Under the pieces are notes generated by a model. The model made no database searches, was not told the origin of the DNA, and worked only from the letters and a program-made list of their open reading frames with translations. A DNA stretch of 64,000 bases, taken from positions 31,273 to 95,272 of the forward strand of contig CAMKOE010000007.1 in NCBI GenBank assembly GCA_946414395.1. Reading direction: 5' to 3'. This DNA is from an uncultured Porphyromonadaceae bacterium (GTDB lineage: Bacteria; Bacteroidota; Bacteroidia; Bacteroidales; Muribaculaceae). A program made the translations under genes and the position numbers. Within the stretch, counting starts at the first letter, position 1, and every line of letters begins with the position of its first letter. Positions 37,433-47,003 of the stretch are shown here, one piece after another.

Positions 37433-37882
37433 CTAATTAAGAAGTTCCTTCACCTTAGCACTGATGGCGCGGCCCTCGGCACGGCCCGCAAGTTGCTTGG
37501 TGGCAATGCCCATGACCTTGCCCATGTCCTTCATGCTCGCAGCGCCGGTCTGCTCGATGATGGAGCGGATGTGGGCGGTGAGTTCCTCATCGGTCATCTG
37601 CTTGGGCAGGAATTCCTCTATCACCGCAGCCTGCAGCAATTCCACATCGGCCAGGTCCTGACGCTGCTGGTCGGTGTAGATCTGTGCACTTTCCTTGCGC
37701 TGCTTGGCCATGCGGACGAGCACCTTGAGGGCATTCTCGTCGGTCACCTCGCCGTTGTTGCCGGGAGCGGTCTTGATGAGCAGGAATTCGGCCTTAATGC
37801 CACGCAGGGCTTCAAGGCGGCCCTTGTCATGAGACTTCATGGCCTCCTTGATGCCATTGTTCACTTGATCAAAAATGCTCAT
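37433..37882 (-). CDS. GatB/YqeY domain protein
   Basis: A 149-residue protein starting MSIFDQVNNGIKEAMKSHDK and ending GRAEGRAISAKVKELLN, typical of YqeY proteins, which share the C-terminal tRNA-binding-like domain of GatB. The Met three codons upstream (37891) is an alternative start. The family is thought to have a tRNA-related role, but its function is not established. Located between ftsZ and serS. Confidence 0.85.
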   Translation of the reverse strand: MSIFDQVNNGIKEAMKSHDKGRLEALRGIKAEFLLIKTAPGNNGEVTDENALKVLVRMAKQRKESAQIYTDQQRQDLADVELLQAAVIEEFLPKQMTDEELTAHIRSIIEQTGAASMKDMGKVMGIATKQLAGRAEGRAISAKVKELLN

Positions 37883-37911
37883 TTTTTCCATTCGTGCAAA
37901 CGGTTTGAAAA

Positions 37912-39321
37912 TCAGTTTTCACCGAAGTCGATGGTCTGGGAATCACCCATGGCATTGCGCTTGTTCACCTTGGGCACCTCAACGGGCTTCTCCTGGTTGA
38001 CGGCCTGCTGGCGTTCCTTGATCTGGTTGCGGAAGTCGGGCTTGCGCTTGTAGGTCGGAGTCTTCTCGATCATGTCGATCACGTCGTCATCGTCCATCTC
38101 ATCGGGCGTGAGCACGATGTAGCGCGCACGGTTCTGGGCCAGGGCCTGCTTGGTGATGGCCTCTTCGCCATATTCACGCACGAGGCGGTCCGAGTTGGAC
38201 ACTGTGCTGTGGGTTGAGGCTACTTCGCGACGGGCAGTCGAGAAGGAAGGCGTGGGAGCCTCCTTGTCGAGCGACACGTTGAAACCGGCTGCCAGCACGG
38301 TCACCTTGATCTGCTCCTCGAGCGAGAGGTCATGGGCCGTACCCCAGATCACGTCCACTTCCTGATCGAAGTTGGCCATGAACTCCTGGATCTCGTTAAG
38401 TTCCTTCATCAACAGGGGCGAGCCGCTGTTGGGATTGAAATAGACGTTCATCAAGATCTTGCGCGAACCATAGACGTCACGGTTCTTGAGCAGAGGCGAC
38501 TCGAGGGCATCCTCGATAGCCTTGGTCACGCGGCGCTCGCCAGTGCCATAACCCGAACTGATGATGGCAGCGCCACCGTTGCGCAGGGTAGTGTTGACAT
38601 CGTTGAAGTCAAGGTTGATGACGCCCCTGACGGTAATCAAGTCACTGATGCTGCGGGCAGCAGTGGTCAAGGTATCATCGGCCTTGCCGAACGCGTTGGT
38701 GAAATCAAGGTCGCTGTAGATCTCGGTCAAGCGCTGGTTGTTGATGATGAGCAACGCATCGACATACTTGCCCATCTCGTCGGCACCGGCAAGTGCCTTG
38801 AGAATCTTCCTGGGGCCTTCAAACAAGAAGGGAATCGTGACGATACCGATGGTGAGGACGCCCTTCTCGTGGGCGATGCGGGCCACCACAGGAGCGGCAC
38901 CAGTACCGGTACCACCACCCATACCGGCGGTGATGAAGACCATCTTGGTATCATCGTCAAAGAGTTGCGCGATCTCGGCCTCACTCTCCTCGGCAGCACG
39001 CTTGGCTGTCTCGGGGATGTTACCGGCACCCAGGCCATGGGTCGTGTTCGGGCCCAGGAGCACACGGTTGGGCACGGGTGACTCGTTGAGTTGTTGACGG
39101 TCGGTATTGAGGACGACAAACGAGACACCCTCGATGTTCTGCATATACATGTGGTTGATGGCATTGTTACCACCGCCACCGACGCCCATCACCTTGATGA
39201 TGGTGCGAGATTTCTCTTTATCCTGGAAGCCTGAGTTCTGATCCAGTGTTGACATGATATCATGACTAGACGCGCTAGCACCCTGGTTAGGCTCACCGAA
39301 TTTAATATTATTGTCTGCCAT
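37912..39321 (-). CDS. ftsZ: Cell division protein FtsZ
   Basis: A 469-residue tubulin homologue. The GTP-binding signature GGGTGTGAAP lies near residue 125, the N-terminal GVGGGGNNAINHMY near 45, and the T7-loop NLDFNDVNTTL near 225. The C-terminal part is a variable linker ending GDSQTIDFGEN, with the usual short conserved tip being weak, as in other Bacteroidota. It forms the Z-ring at midcell. Located 49 bp downstream of ftsA. Confidence 0.97.
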   Translation of the reverse strand: MADNNIKFGEPNQGASASSHDIMSTLDQNSGFQDKEKSRTIIKVMGVGGGGNNAINHMYMQNIEGVSFVVLNTDRQQLNESPVPNRVLLGPNTTHGLGAGNIPETAKRAAEESEAEIAQLFDDDTKMVFITAGMGGGTGTGAAPVVARIAHEKGVLTIGIVTIPFLFEGPRKILKALAGADEMGKYVDALLIINNQRLTEIYSDLDFTNAFGKADDTLTTAARSISDLITVRGVINLDFNDVNTTLRNGGAAIISSGYGTGERRVTKAIEDALESPLLKNRDVYGSRKILMNVYFNPNSGSPLLMKELNEIQEFMANFDQEVDVIWGTAHDLSLEEQIKVTVLAAGFNVSLDKEAPTPSFSTARREVASTHSTVSNSDRLVREYGEEAITKQALAQNRARYIVLTPDEMDDDDVIDMIEKTPTYKRKPDFRNQIKERQQAVNQEKPVEVPKVNKRNAMGDSQTIDFGEN

Positions 39322-39370
39322 ATTGTGTTGTTTTTTGTTTTGAGTTAGGGGATTGAGTTCTTAACACCGG

Positions 39371-40696
39371 TTACTGCTCGTCATCGGCTTCTTCATCCTC
39401 AGACATGAGACGGGACAATTTGCTCTTCAACAATTCCCAGCGGCCACCCGTTTTCTTGGGTTTGGCGGGCTTGGATGTCCTGGGTTCAGCAGGCTGCTGG
39501 GCTGCAGCAGGCTGCACGGGAATCGGGCCGTCAAAGGTGGGGCCGTCCACATACTTGTTGAGTTCGACGCAGGTCTCACCCTGTTCGATCTGCTCAGCGG
39601 CCTTGGCCAGCAACGAGAACACCTCGATGTATTCCAGACGGTTGATGTCGGGGTTCAGGATATTGAGGGTTGAGGGATTCTGTCCCATGCGCACCTTGAT
39701 CTTGATGGTCTCCTCCAGTTTCTGCTGCAGTCCACCCAGGTGGGCGCTGCCGCCGATGAGCACGATGCTCTGGATACCGTCGGACGACACACCTGCGTCG
39801 GCGAGTTGCTGGTTGATATTGGCGATAATCTCACCCGTGCGGGCAGCGATGTAGTTAGAGGCCTCACGGGCGCTCACACCCTCGATGACCACGTTGCTCA
39901 CGTTGCTCGGGTCGAGCGGATTGTTGATATTCTTCTTCACGTTCTCGGCAGTCTCCTCAAGAATACTCAAGCCGTTCATCACGTCACGGGTGAGGTTGCG
40001 TCCGCCCAGGGGCAGTGTATTGAGGAAGATGAGCGCCTTGTTCTTGTAGATCGAGACGGTAGTGGTCTCGGCGCCCATATCGACGAGCATGCAACCCAAT
40101 TCGCGGTCGCTGTCGCTCAGGATCTGCTCGGCCACGGCCAGCGGCGTGACGATGTAGTCCTTGACGGGGATGCCGAAGGTCATCAAGCGGTTCAGGTTCA
40201 ACTTGAGAGCCGGTTTGGAGACGATGAGGTTGACCTTGATTTTTATGGAAGAGCCGAATTGGCCCACAGGATTGGGGGTTTCTACCTTGTCCACATAGAA
40301 GGCGCGAGGCACGATATCCACCGTGTCGTGATTCTTGATGGGGGAACTGGTTGCATCGTGGATGATGCGGTCGATGAGTTCCTTGGTAATCGGCTCGGTA
40401 GAGCCCACGCTGCGGTTCACCTCGGTCAGGCTGCTGTGCAGTGACCTGCCGCTCACGCCCATGTAAACCTGGGTAATGCGACCATCCACCATACCCTCGA
40501 GGTTCTTGAGGATGCGGTTGATGCTGCTCTTGATATTCTCGACATTCTGCACGATGCCATAACGCACGCTGTTGAGGTGTTTTTCCTCTTGCAGGTGCCT
40601 TACACTCAAGTATCCAGCCGAAGTCTTCTCGGCAATGGCTCCAACGATCTTGGAACTTCCGATTTCAAGTGCTACAATGTACTGGTTCTTTTCCAT
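39371..40696 (-). CDS. ftsA: Cell division protein FtsA
   Basis: A 441-residue actin-like protein. It contains LEIGSSKIVGAIAE near the N-terminus (phosphate 1 motif), the SHS2/1C domain region around residues 80-160, and SIVLIGGSAHLGGLQ near 320. The C-terminal 60 residues are a basic, Pro-rich linker and an acidic end (RLMSEDEEADDEQ). It tethers FtsZ to the membrane. Length is slightly above the E. coli protein owing to the C-terminal extension. Confidence 0.95.
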   Translation of the reverse strand: MEKNQYIVALEIGSSKIVGAIAEKTSAGYLSVRHLQEEKHLNSVRYGIVQNVENIKSSINRILKNLEGMVDGRITQVYMGVSGRSLHSSLTEVNRSVGSTEPITKELIDRIIHDATSSPIKNHDTVDIVPRAFYVDKVETPNPVGQFGSSIKIKVNLIVSKPALKLNLNRLMTFGIPVKDYIVTPLAVAEQILSDSDRELGCMLVDMGAETTTVSIYKNKALIFLNTLPLGGRNLTRDVMNGLSILEETAENVKKNINNPLDPSNVSNVVIEGVSAREASNYIAARTGEIIANINQQLADAGVSSDGIQSIVLIGGSAHLGGLQQKLEETIKIKVRMGQNPSTLNILNPDINRLEYIEVFSLLAKAAEQIEQGETCVELNKYVDGPTFDGPIPVQPAAAQQPAEPRTSKPAKPKKTGGRWELLKSKLSRLMSEDEEADDEQ

Positions 40697-40737
40697 AAAA
40701 ATGCTTGATATACTTTATTTTGTTGATTTATTTTTTG

Positions 40738-41667
40738 TTAGTTATTCTTCTTGCTTTTGTCGTTTTGCTTGTCATCATTGGTGGCCTTTTGCTCGGCCTT
40801 GGCGGCTTCACCGGCAGCAGCCGGCTTCTTGTCCTGCTCTTTATTGGCCTCGGCAGCCGAGCCCATGGTCATGGTCTCGATGTCGGGTGCCTGCTCGTCG
40901 TCATCGGGATCATACTCGATGATCTGCTGCACGGCCTTGACCCGCCTGGTGGCCACAATCTGGTGGTTCCACTTCACCGAGATGGTGTCATAGGTGTTCC
41001 AGCCCTTCTTGGGCATGACCTCACGGTAGAACAACTTGAGTTTGTCAAACTTGTTCTCAAACCCATCGGCATTGCCGATATTGACCACGTGGCCGCTGAA
41101 CTGCGGCACGAGGATGATGTTGTTGGTATCACGCACGCAGTACATCGTCACCAGCGAGCGCAATAACGAATCGCCCTCCACATAGTCGATGAGCGGCAGC
41201 AGGCGCGTGGGCGGGTACTTCTTGGTGAAATGGCCCTGCACCACAGGCACGTCGCAGTGGTAGAACGACGAGGCGGCCATGCGCTTGCCCATGCGGTTGA
41301 CATAGTAGGAGTCGTCGCCGTCAAACACCCTGAGCACCGGCACCAACTGGTAAACCCTGATGAGCAACCGCCCATCCTGGCACTTAACGATGTCGGCATT
41401 CTCCAGATAGGGGGACAACCTGAGGGCTTCCTCAACATCCGAGGCGTTGATATCCCCCATGCGCTTGCCCTCGAGTTTGATGCCCTGGCTCTTGAGGTCG
41501 CTCAAGATTCCCTCGGGCGTGACAAAGGAAGTGCTGTCGGCATTGACGACCTGCACATTGACCGCGGTGCACACCTCACCGCGCGACTTGCTGCGCGCCC
41601 AGAGTGCACCGGTAACGAGCAGAGCCGCGAGGACCGCCAGAATGCTATTTTGTATCAGTCGTTTCAA
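40738..41667 (-). CDS. ftsQ: FtsQ-like division protein
   Basis: A 309-residue single-pass membrane protein: TM segment at about residues 8-24, then a POTRA-like region beginning VVNADSTSFVTPEGILSDLKSQGIK and a C-terminal beta domain. The last 65 residues are an Ala/Lys/Asp-rich tail. Position between murC and ftsA and overlap of 4 bp with murC fit FtsQ. Sequence conservation in this family is low, so the call leans on context and topology. Confidence 0.85.
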   Translation of the reverse strand: MKRLIQNSILAVLAALLVTGALWARSKSRGEVCTAVNVQVVNADSTSFVTPEGILSDLKSQGIKLEGKRMGDINASDVEEALRLSPYLENADIVKCQDGRLLIRVYQLVPVLRVFDGDDSYYVNRMGKRMAASSFYHCDVPVVQGHFTKKYPPTRLLPLIDYVEGDSLLRSLVTMYCVRDTNNIILVPQFSGHVVNIGNADGFENKFDKLKLFYREVMPKKGWNTYDTISVKWNHQIVATRRVKAVQQIIEYDPDDDEQAPDIETMTMGSAAEANKEQDKKPAAAGEAAKAEQKATNDDKQNDKSKKNN

Positions 41668-43046
41668 CGCTCTTGTTTCTTGAATTCATCGCATATTTGT
41701 GGCAGCAGATTGGCGATGTCGCCGGCACCCGCTGTCAATAAGACGTCAAAATTACTCAAATGTATTGACTTAATCAAATTTTCTTTAGAGTAAATTGTTT
41801 TTTTTGTGCTGGTGACCTGCTCCAGTATCATTTCACTGGTCACTCCAGGGATGGGTTCCTCGCGTGCGGGGTAGATGGGAAGCAGGATCACCTCGTCGGC
41901 CAGCGACAGCGCTGACGCAAACTCCGGCGCGAAGTCCCTGGTGCGGGTGTACAGGTGAGGCTGGAAAATCACGGTCAACCGGCGGCCGGGATACAGGTCG
42001 CGCACCGACGAGATGCTGGCACGCAGTTCACCCGGATGGTGGGCATAATCGTCAATCATCACCCTACCCTGCTCGCCGTCCTCCTTGAGCCAGAACTCGA
42101 AACGGCGCTTCGGGCCCATGAATGTCGCGATGGCGGCACGCATTGCCTCGAGAGGCGTGTCAATGAGTCGGCATGCGGCCATGGCAGCGATGGCATTCTC
42201 GATATTGATGTCAACGGGCACGCCTAGCCTGATGTCGCTCACCGTCTCCCACGGTGTCACCAGGTCGAAGGTGATCTCGCCATTGCCCTTGCGGATATTG
42301 GCGGCATGGAAGTCGCCCTCGTCACGGCTGTAGGTATAAGTCTTCACCTGCTGGCCCACTCGGGGCTTGAGGGCGAGGCCCGTGTGCACGATGAGCGCGC
42401 CTCCGGGCTGAACCAACTCGGTGAAGTGGGCAAAACTCTCCAGGTAGTTTTCGGCGGTGCCATAGATGTCCAGATGATCGGGGTCGGTCGAGGTGACGAC
42501 GGCAACAAACGGACGCAGGTGATGGAACGAGCGGTCAAACTCGTCGGCCTCGATAACCGAGTAAGGGCTGGATGGCGACAGCAGGAAGTTGCTGTCGTAA
42601 TTGCGCAACACGCCGCCCAGGAAGGCGTTGCAGCCGATGCCTGAACTGTGCAGGATGTGGGCTGCCATGCTCGACGTCGTGGTCTTGCCATGAGTGCCGG
42701 CAAAACAGAGACCCTTGCTGTGGGCCGTGATAATACCCAGCAATGCGGCACGCTTGAGAACCTGGAAACCGTTCTGGCGGAAGTAGGTCAACCCCGCATG
42801 GCTGTTGGGCACGGCAGGCGTGTAAACCACCAGCGTGCGCTCGGGGTCGCGGCAGTAGTCGGGAATGAGGGCGGGATCCTCATCAAAGTCGATGTGCACA
42901 CCCTCCTGTTCCAGGCTGCGTGTCAGGTCGCTGGGAGTGCGGTCATAGCCGGCGACCTGCTTGCCCTGGGCCAGGAAATAGCGCTCCAGCGCGGCCATAC
43001 CGATGCCGCCAGCGCCCACAAAGTATAATGAATCAAAGTCCTTCAT
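41664..43046 (-). CDS. murC: UDP-N-acetylmuramate-L-alanine ligase
   Basis: A 460-residue Mur ligase. N-terminal GAGGIGMAALERYF nucleotide-binding motif, ATP loop GTHGKTTTSSMAAHI near residue 120, and the C-terminal domain with DDYAHHPGELRASI near 325. It adds L-Ala to UDP-MurNAc in the cytoplasm. Overlaps ftsQ by 4 bp. Confidence 0.96.
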   Translation of the reverse strand: MKDFDSLYFVGAGGIGMAALERYFLAQGKQVAGYDRTPSDLTRSLEQEGVHIDFDEDPALIPDYCRDPERTLVVYTPAVPNSHAGLTYFRQNGFQVLKRAALLGIITAHSKGLCFAGTHGKTTTSSMAAHILHSSGIGCNAFLGGVLRNYDSNFLLSPSSPYSVIEADEFDRSFHHLRPFVAVVTSTDPDHLDIYGTAENYLESFAHFTELVQPGGALIVHTGLALKPRVGQQVKTYTYSRDEGDFHAANIRKGNGEITFDLVTPWETVSDIRLGVPVDINIENAIAAMAACRLIDTPLEAMRAAIATFMGPKRRFEFWLKEDGEQGRVMIDDYAHHPGELRASISSVRDLYPGRRLTVIFQPHLYTRTRDFAPEFASALSLADEVILLPIYPAREEPIPGVTSEMILEQVTSTKKTIYSKENLIKSIHLSNFDVLLTAGAGDIANLLPQICDEFKKQER

Positions 43047-43069
43047 TGTCGGTTCATTCTATCAAGAGT

Positions 43070-44197
43070 TCACGATTTCTTAGCGGCGATGATTTTCTCC
43101 ATCTCGTCAACAATGCGTCCGGCGGCGTCATGCAAGGCCATCTGCAACACGTTCTTGCACAGGTCGGCAATCGCAACCTCATCGGTCACCGTGACGAGCA
43201 TCTTCTCCACCAGGGAAGTGGCCGCGTCGGCGTCGGCGACCATGATGGCGGCACCACGCTTGACGAGGGCCTGCGCATTCTTGGTCTGATGATCCTCGGC
43301 CACGTTGGGCGAGGGCACAAGGATGGCAGCCTTGCCCAGCAACTGTAATTCCGAGATCGAACTTGCCCCGGCGCGCGAGACAACGAGGTCGGCGGCACGA
43401 TAGGCCATGTCCATGTTGCTGATGAAGGGCATCTGCACCACATTCTTCACGCCCGAAGCCTCGAGGGCTTCGCGGCACTGGTTGTCATATATCTTACCCG
43501 TCTGCCAGATGACCTGCACGTCATAGGCCTCGCCGATTCTTGTCAGGCCATCGATGATGGCATTGTTGATGGTGCGGGCTCCCAGACTGCCGCCGATGAT
43601 GAGAATCGTCCTCTTGTTGGGATCGACACCCATCGCCTGTCGCGCCTGCTCGGGGGTAGCGCCACACTCGAGCAGATTGCGCCTCACGGGATTGCCGGTC
43701 AGGACAATCTTCTCCTGCGGGAAAAAGCGCTCCATGCCCTCATAGGCCACACAGATGCAGTCGGCCTTGGCGGCCAGCAACTTGTTGGTCACGCCGGCAT
43801 AGGAGTTCTGTTCCTGCAGCAAGGTGGGGATACCCTGTTTCTGAGCCTCCTTGAGCATCGGGCCGCTGGCATAACCGCCCACACCGACAGCGATGTCGGG
43901 CTTGAAATCCTTGAGGATATTCTTGGCCAGGCGCATGCTCTTGAGCAGGCGGGCAACGACCTTGAAATTGCGCAACAGGTGCTTGCGGTCAAAACCACTC
44001 ACCGGCAAGCCAATGATATTGTAGCCCGCGGCGGGCACTTTCTCCATTTCCATGCGGCCCTCGGCCCCCACAAACAGTATTTTTGCGTCGGGATGACGGC
44101 GGCGCACCTCATTGGCGATGGACAAGGCGGGAAAGATGTGTCCGCCCGTACCTCCACCGCTCACCAGTACATTGAGTTGTTGATTATTTCCAGACAT
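43070..44197 (-). CDS. murG: Undecaprenyl-diphospho-muramoylpentapeptide beta-N-acetylglucosaminyltransferase
   Basis: A 375-residue GT28 enzyme. The glycine-rich lipid I-binding loop GGGTGGHIFPALSIANEV is at residues about 12-29, and GVGGYASGPML, QEQNSYAGVTNK and IIGGSLGARTINNAI are all present. It converts lipid I to lipid II at the inner membrane face. The Met at 44197 is chosen over an in-frame Met at 44260, because the longer form would add residues unlike MurG and overlap ftsW by 77 bp instead of 14 bp. Confidence 0.95.
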   Translation of the reverse strand: MSGNNQQLNVLVSGGGTGGHIFPALSIANEVRRRHPDAKILFVGAEGRMEMEKVPAAGYNIIGLPVSGFDRKHLLRNFKVVARLLKSMRLAKNILKDFKPDIAVGVGGYASGPMLKEAQKQGIPTLLQEQNSYAGVTNKLLAAKADCICVAYEGMERFFPQEKIVLTGNPVRRNLLECGATPEQARQAMGVDPNKRTILIIGGSLGARTINNAIIDGLTRIGEAYDVQVIWQTGKIYDNQCREALEASGVKNVVQMPFISNMDMAYRAADLVVSRAGASSISELQLLGKAAILVPSPNVAEDHQTKNAQALVKRGAAIMVADADAATSLVEKMLVTVTDEVAIADLCKNVLQMALHDAAGRIVDEMEKIIAAKKS

Positions 44198-45539
44198 TTC
44201 TAACAGGTATTTCGGTTGGGTTTTCGGCATCGAGGCCCTCGATGATGGGGGTCTCTTCAACCTTATTCTTCTTATTCCCGTAATTGGCGATTGTGCGGCT
44301 GACGCTCAACATGACGCCAAAGGCGGTGCTGATTACAAATATTGAGGTACCACCCTTGGAGATGAGTGGCAACGGCTGTCCCGAGACGGGGAACACGCCC
44401 ACGTTGATGGCCATGTGGAACAAGGCCTGGAAGGTGATGAACGATGCCATGCCGATGACCAGCAGCGATGGCAGCACACGCTTGCTGCGGCGCACGATCA
44501 TGGCCGCTCGTCCCAGTAGCGACAAGTAGAGCAGCAACACAAAGATGCCGCCCAAGAAGCCCAGTTCCTCGACAATGATTGAGTAGATATAGTCACTGAA
44601 GGCCAGCGGCAGGCGGCTGCACTCACGCGACTTGCCGACACCCACGCCGACCAGGCCGCCATGGGCCTGGGCCATGCGCGAGAACATCTCCTGCTGATTC
44701 TTGGCCGTGATGGGGGCATAGACCAGCGAGTCGCTGTGCCACCACTCGTGCAATCGCTTCTTCCAGGTGCCCGAGCGGGCGACTTCCTCCCGCGTTTCTC
44801 CGCTGACGTTATCCTCACCATCGGCGGGTACCACGACCTGCATCTCCTGCTGGGTGGCCTTGAACATCTCCTCCTTCTTGTCGTTGTTATGCTTGATGAT
44901 GAAGAAGAAGCCGAACATGATGCCAAAGAAGACCATCAGGATGCCGATTTTCTTCAACCGGGCACCGCCGATGAGCAGCATCGAGCCGCTGATGGCAATG
45001 AGCAGCAAGGTGTTGGTCAAGCCGCTGCGTATCATCAAGCCGCCATAGATGGCCACGGCCAGAGCGGCTGCCATGAGTCCGCCGTTGCTGATGTCCTGGT
45101 TCTTCTGCGACTTGGCGAAGATGTAGGACAGGATGGTGACAATGGACAACTTGGCCAACTCGGCGGGCTGCAGCGTGATCAATCCGGGGACCAGCGTCAT
45201 CGCGCGGCGCGCGCCATTGATGATTTCGCCAAAGAACATCACATACAACAGACTCATGACGGTAACAACCGCCAGTCCCGGTATCATGATGTACAGGAAG
45301 CGCTGCTTGTTATAGTCCACCCGCTGGAGCAGCACCACAATCAGGGCACCCACCCCCAGGTAGATACATTGCTTGATGATGGGCAGATAGATGCCCTGGG
45401 CCGCGATTTCGCGACTCGAAGCGCTGTAACTCTCCACGATGGAGATGATGAGCAACATGATATAAATGCCCCAGATCCAGGGATCACCATACTTCTGGGA
45501 TATCTCGGTATATTTATTTGTCTTCTCGGTGTGAGGCAT
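44184..45539 (-). CDS. ftsW: Lipid II polymerase / division protein FtsW
   Basis: A 451-residue SEDS protein with about ten transmembrane segments. Landmarks include GARRAMTLVPGLITLQPAELAKL and, near the C-terminus, FPVSGQPLPLISKGGTS, the SEDS signature. There is a large loop around residues 225-290 with charged residues (HNNDKKEEMFKA...EKKKR-like), longer than in E. coli FtsW. It polymerises septal glycan together with its cognate PBP (FtsI, in this cluster). Confidence 0.94.
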   Translation of the reverse strand: MPHTEKTNKYTEISQKYGDPWIWGIYIMLLIISIVESYSASSREIAAQGIYLPIIKQCIYLGVGALIVVLLQRVDYNKQRFLYIMIPGLAVVTVMSLLYVMFFGEIINGARRAMTLVPGLITLQPAELAKLSIVTILSYIFAKSQKNQDISNGGLMAAALAVAIYGGLMIRSGLTNTLLLIAISGSMLLIGGARLKKIGILMVFFGIMFGFFFIIKHNNDKKEEMFKATQQEMQVVVPADGEDNVSGETREEVARSGTWKKRLHEWWHSDSLVYAPITAKNQQEMFSRMAQAHGGLVGVGVGKSRECSRLPLAFSDYIYSIIVEELGFLGGIFVLLLYLSLLGRAAMIVRRSKRVLPSLLVIGMASFITFQALFHMAINVGVFPVSGQPLPLISKGGTSIFVISTAFGVMLSVSRTIANYGNKKNKVEETPIIEGLDAENPTEIPVRNVWK

Positions 45540-45618
45540 AGACGGGATGGATGATATATAAAGTAGATGGATTGATTAAGTTATCAATGAAAGACGGTTA
45601 TCGGCTGCTGGCGCATTG

Positions 45619-46974
45619 TCACTGTCGGGCAGCCTTCATCTGCTTGACGCATTCCTTGAACTGGTTGCCGCGGTCGGCCATGCCGTTGAACAAGTCAAAA
45701 CTGGCGCAGCAGGGCGACAGCAGCACCGTGTGGCCCTCCTGGGCCAGGCTGCGGCATTTCTCCATGCACTCGGGCATACTGGAGGCGTCGGTCACCACGG
45801 GCACCTTGCCGTCAAAGAAAGCGTGCAACTTGGCGTTATCGACACCCAGGCACACGATGGCAGTGACCTTCTCCTTGACCAGGGGCTCGATCTGGCTGTA
45901 GTCGTTGCCCTTGTCAATGCCACCCAGGATGAGCACGCAGGGTTCATTGACGCTCTCGAGGGCATACCAGCATGCATCGACGTTGGTCGCCTTGCTATCG
46001 TTGATGTAACGCACGCCATCGACCGTATCGACATACTCCAGGCGGTGGGGCACGGCCTCAAAGTCGGCCAGCGCCTCGCGGATGACGTCCTTGCGGATGT
46101 CAAACACCTGGGCCGACAATCCGGCGGCCATCGTGTTATAGACGTTGTGCAGGCCCTTGAGCGACAAGTCGTCGCGCGCGATATCCCACTTGTCACCATC
46201 GATGTCGAAGTTGAGTACGCCGTCATGAACCCAAGCCGCATTGCTGTCATCATCGTCGGCCGTGAAACTGAGTTGGCGGGATTCGAGTTTGTGCTGGTTC
46301 AACTGGCTGGCGATCACAGGGTCGTTTTTCCAGAAGATGAAGGAATCCTCGTCCGTCTGGTTCTGGGTGATGCGGAACTTGGCGGCAGCATAGTTCTCCA
46401 TCTTATAGTCATAGCGGTCAAGGTGGTCGGGGGTGATGTTGAGCAAGACTGCCACGTTGGCCTTGAAGTCATACATGTTATCGAGTTGGAAACTGCTCAA
46501 CTCGATGATGTACACGTCATGGTGCTCGGTGGCCACCTGCAGCGCCAGGCTGCGACCCACGTTACCTGCCAGGCCGACGTTCAGGCCAGCCTTCTTGAAG
46601 ATATGATAAGTGAGTTTGGTCGTTGTGGTCTTGCCGTTGCTGCCGGTGATGCACACCATCTTGGCATCGGTATATCGGCCGGCAAACTCAATCTCGCTCA
46701 CGATGGGAATGCCCTTCTCGATAGCGCTTGCCACCATCGGTGCGGTATCGGGGATACCGGGGCTCTTGATGATCTCGTCGGCATTGAGGATTTTCTCGGC
46801 AGTGTGGCCGCCTTCTTCCCAGGCGACGTCATACTTGTCGAGCAGGTCCTTGTAGGTCTGTCCGATCTTGCCGGCGTCGCTCAACCACACGTCAAAGCCT
46901 TTTACCCGGGCAAGCACCGCGGCACCCGCGCCGCTCTCGCCTCCGCCTAAAACTGCGATACGCTTAGTCATCAT
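45619..46974 (-). CDS. murD: UDP-N-acetylmuramoyl-L-alanine-D-glutamate ligase
   Basis: A 451-residue Mur ligase. AVLGGGESGAGAAVLA at the N-terminus, ATP loop GSNGKTTTTKL near residue 115, and C-terminal motifs NDSKATNVDACWYAL near 310 and LSPCCASFDLFNGMADRG near 420. It adds D-Glu to UDP-MurNAc-L-Ala. Order in the cluster, between mraY and ftsW, is canonical. Confidence 0.96.
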   Translation of the reverse strand: MMTKRIAVLGGGESGAGAAVLARVKGFDVWLSDAGKIGQTYKDLLDKYDVAWEEGGHTAEKILNADEIIKSPGIPDTAPMVASAIEKGIPIVSEIEFAGRYTDAKMVCITGSNGKTTTTKLTYHIFKKAGLNVGLAGNVGRSLALQVATEHHDVYIIELSSFQLDNMYDFKANVAVLLNITPDHLDRYDYKMENYAAAKFRITQNQTDEDSFIFWKNDPVIASQLNQHKLESRQLSFTADDDDSNAAWVHDGVLNFDIDGDKWDIARDDLSLKGLHNVYNTMAAGLSAQVFDIRKDVIREALADFEAVPHRLEYVDTVDGVRYINDSKATNVDACWYALESVNEPCVLILGGIDKGNDYSQIEPLVKEKVTAIVCLGVDNAKLHAFFDGKVPVVTDASSMPECMEKCRSLAQEGHTVLLSPCCASFDLFNGMADRGNQFKECVKQMKAARQ

Positions 46975-47003
46975 ATTTTATTGTTGTTATGGAAAATTGA
47001 GGG

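Noticed and set aside
44198..44260. N-terminal extension of murG
   Set aside because: The extra residues do not resemble MurG and would lie within ftsW; the Met at 44197 starts the glycine-rich loop region at normal distance.
45616..46950. 444-codon open frame antisense to murD, and similar long frames antisense to murE (48293-49741), cotH (7501-9039) and the FAD/Fe-S oxidoreductase (11205-12668)
   Set aside because: All lie exactly opposite well-supported genes and have shadow-like composition; GC-rich third positions suppress stop codons on the opposite strand.
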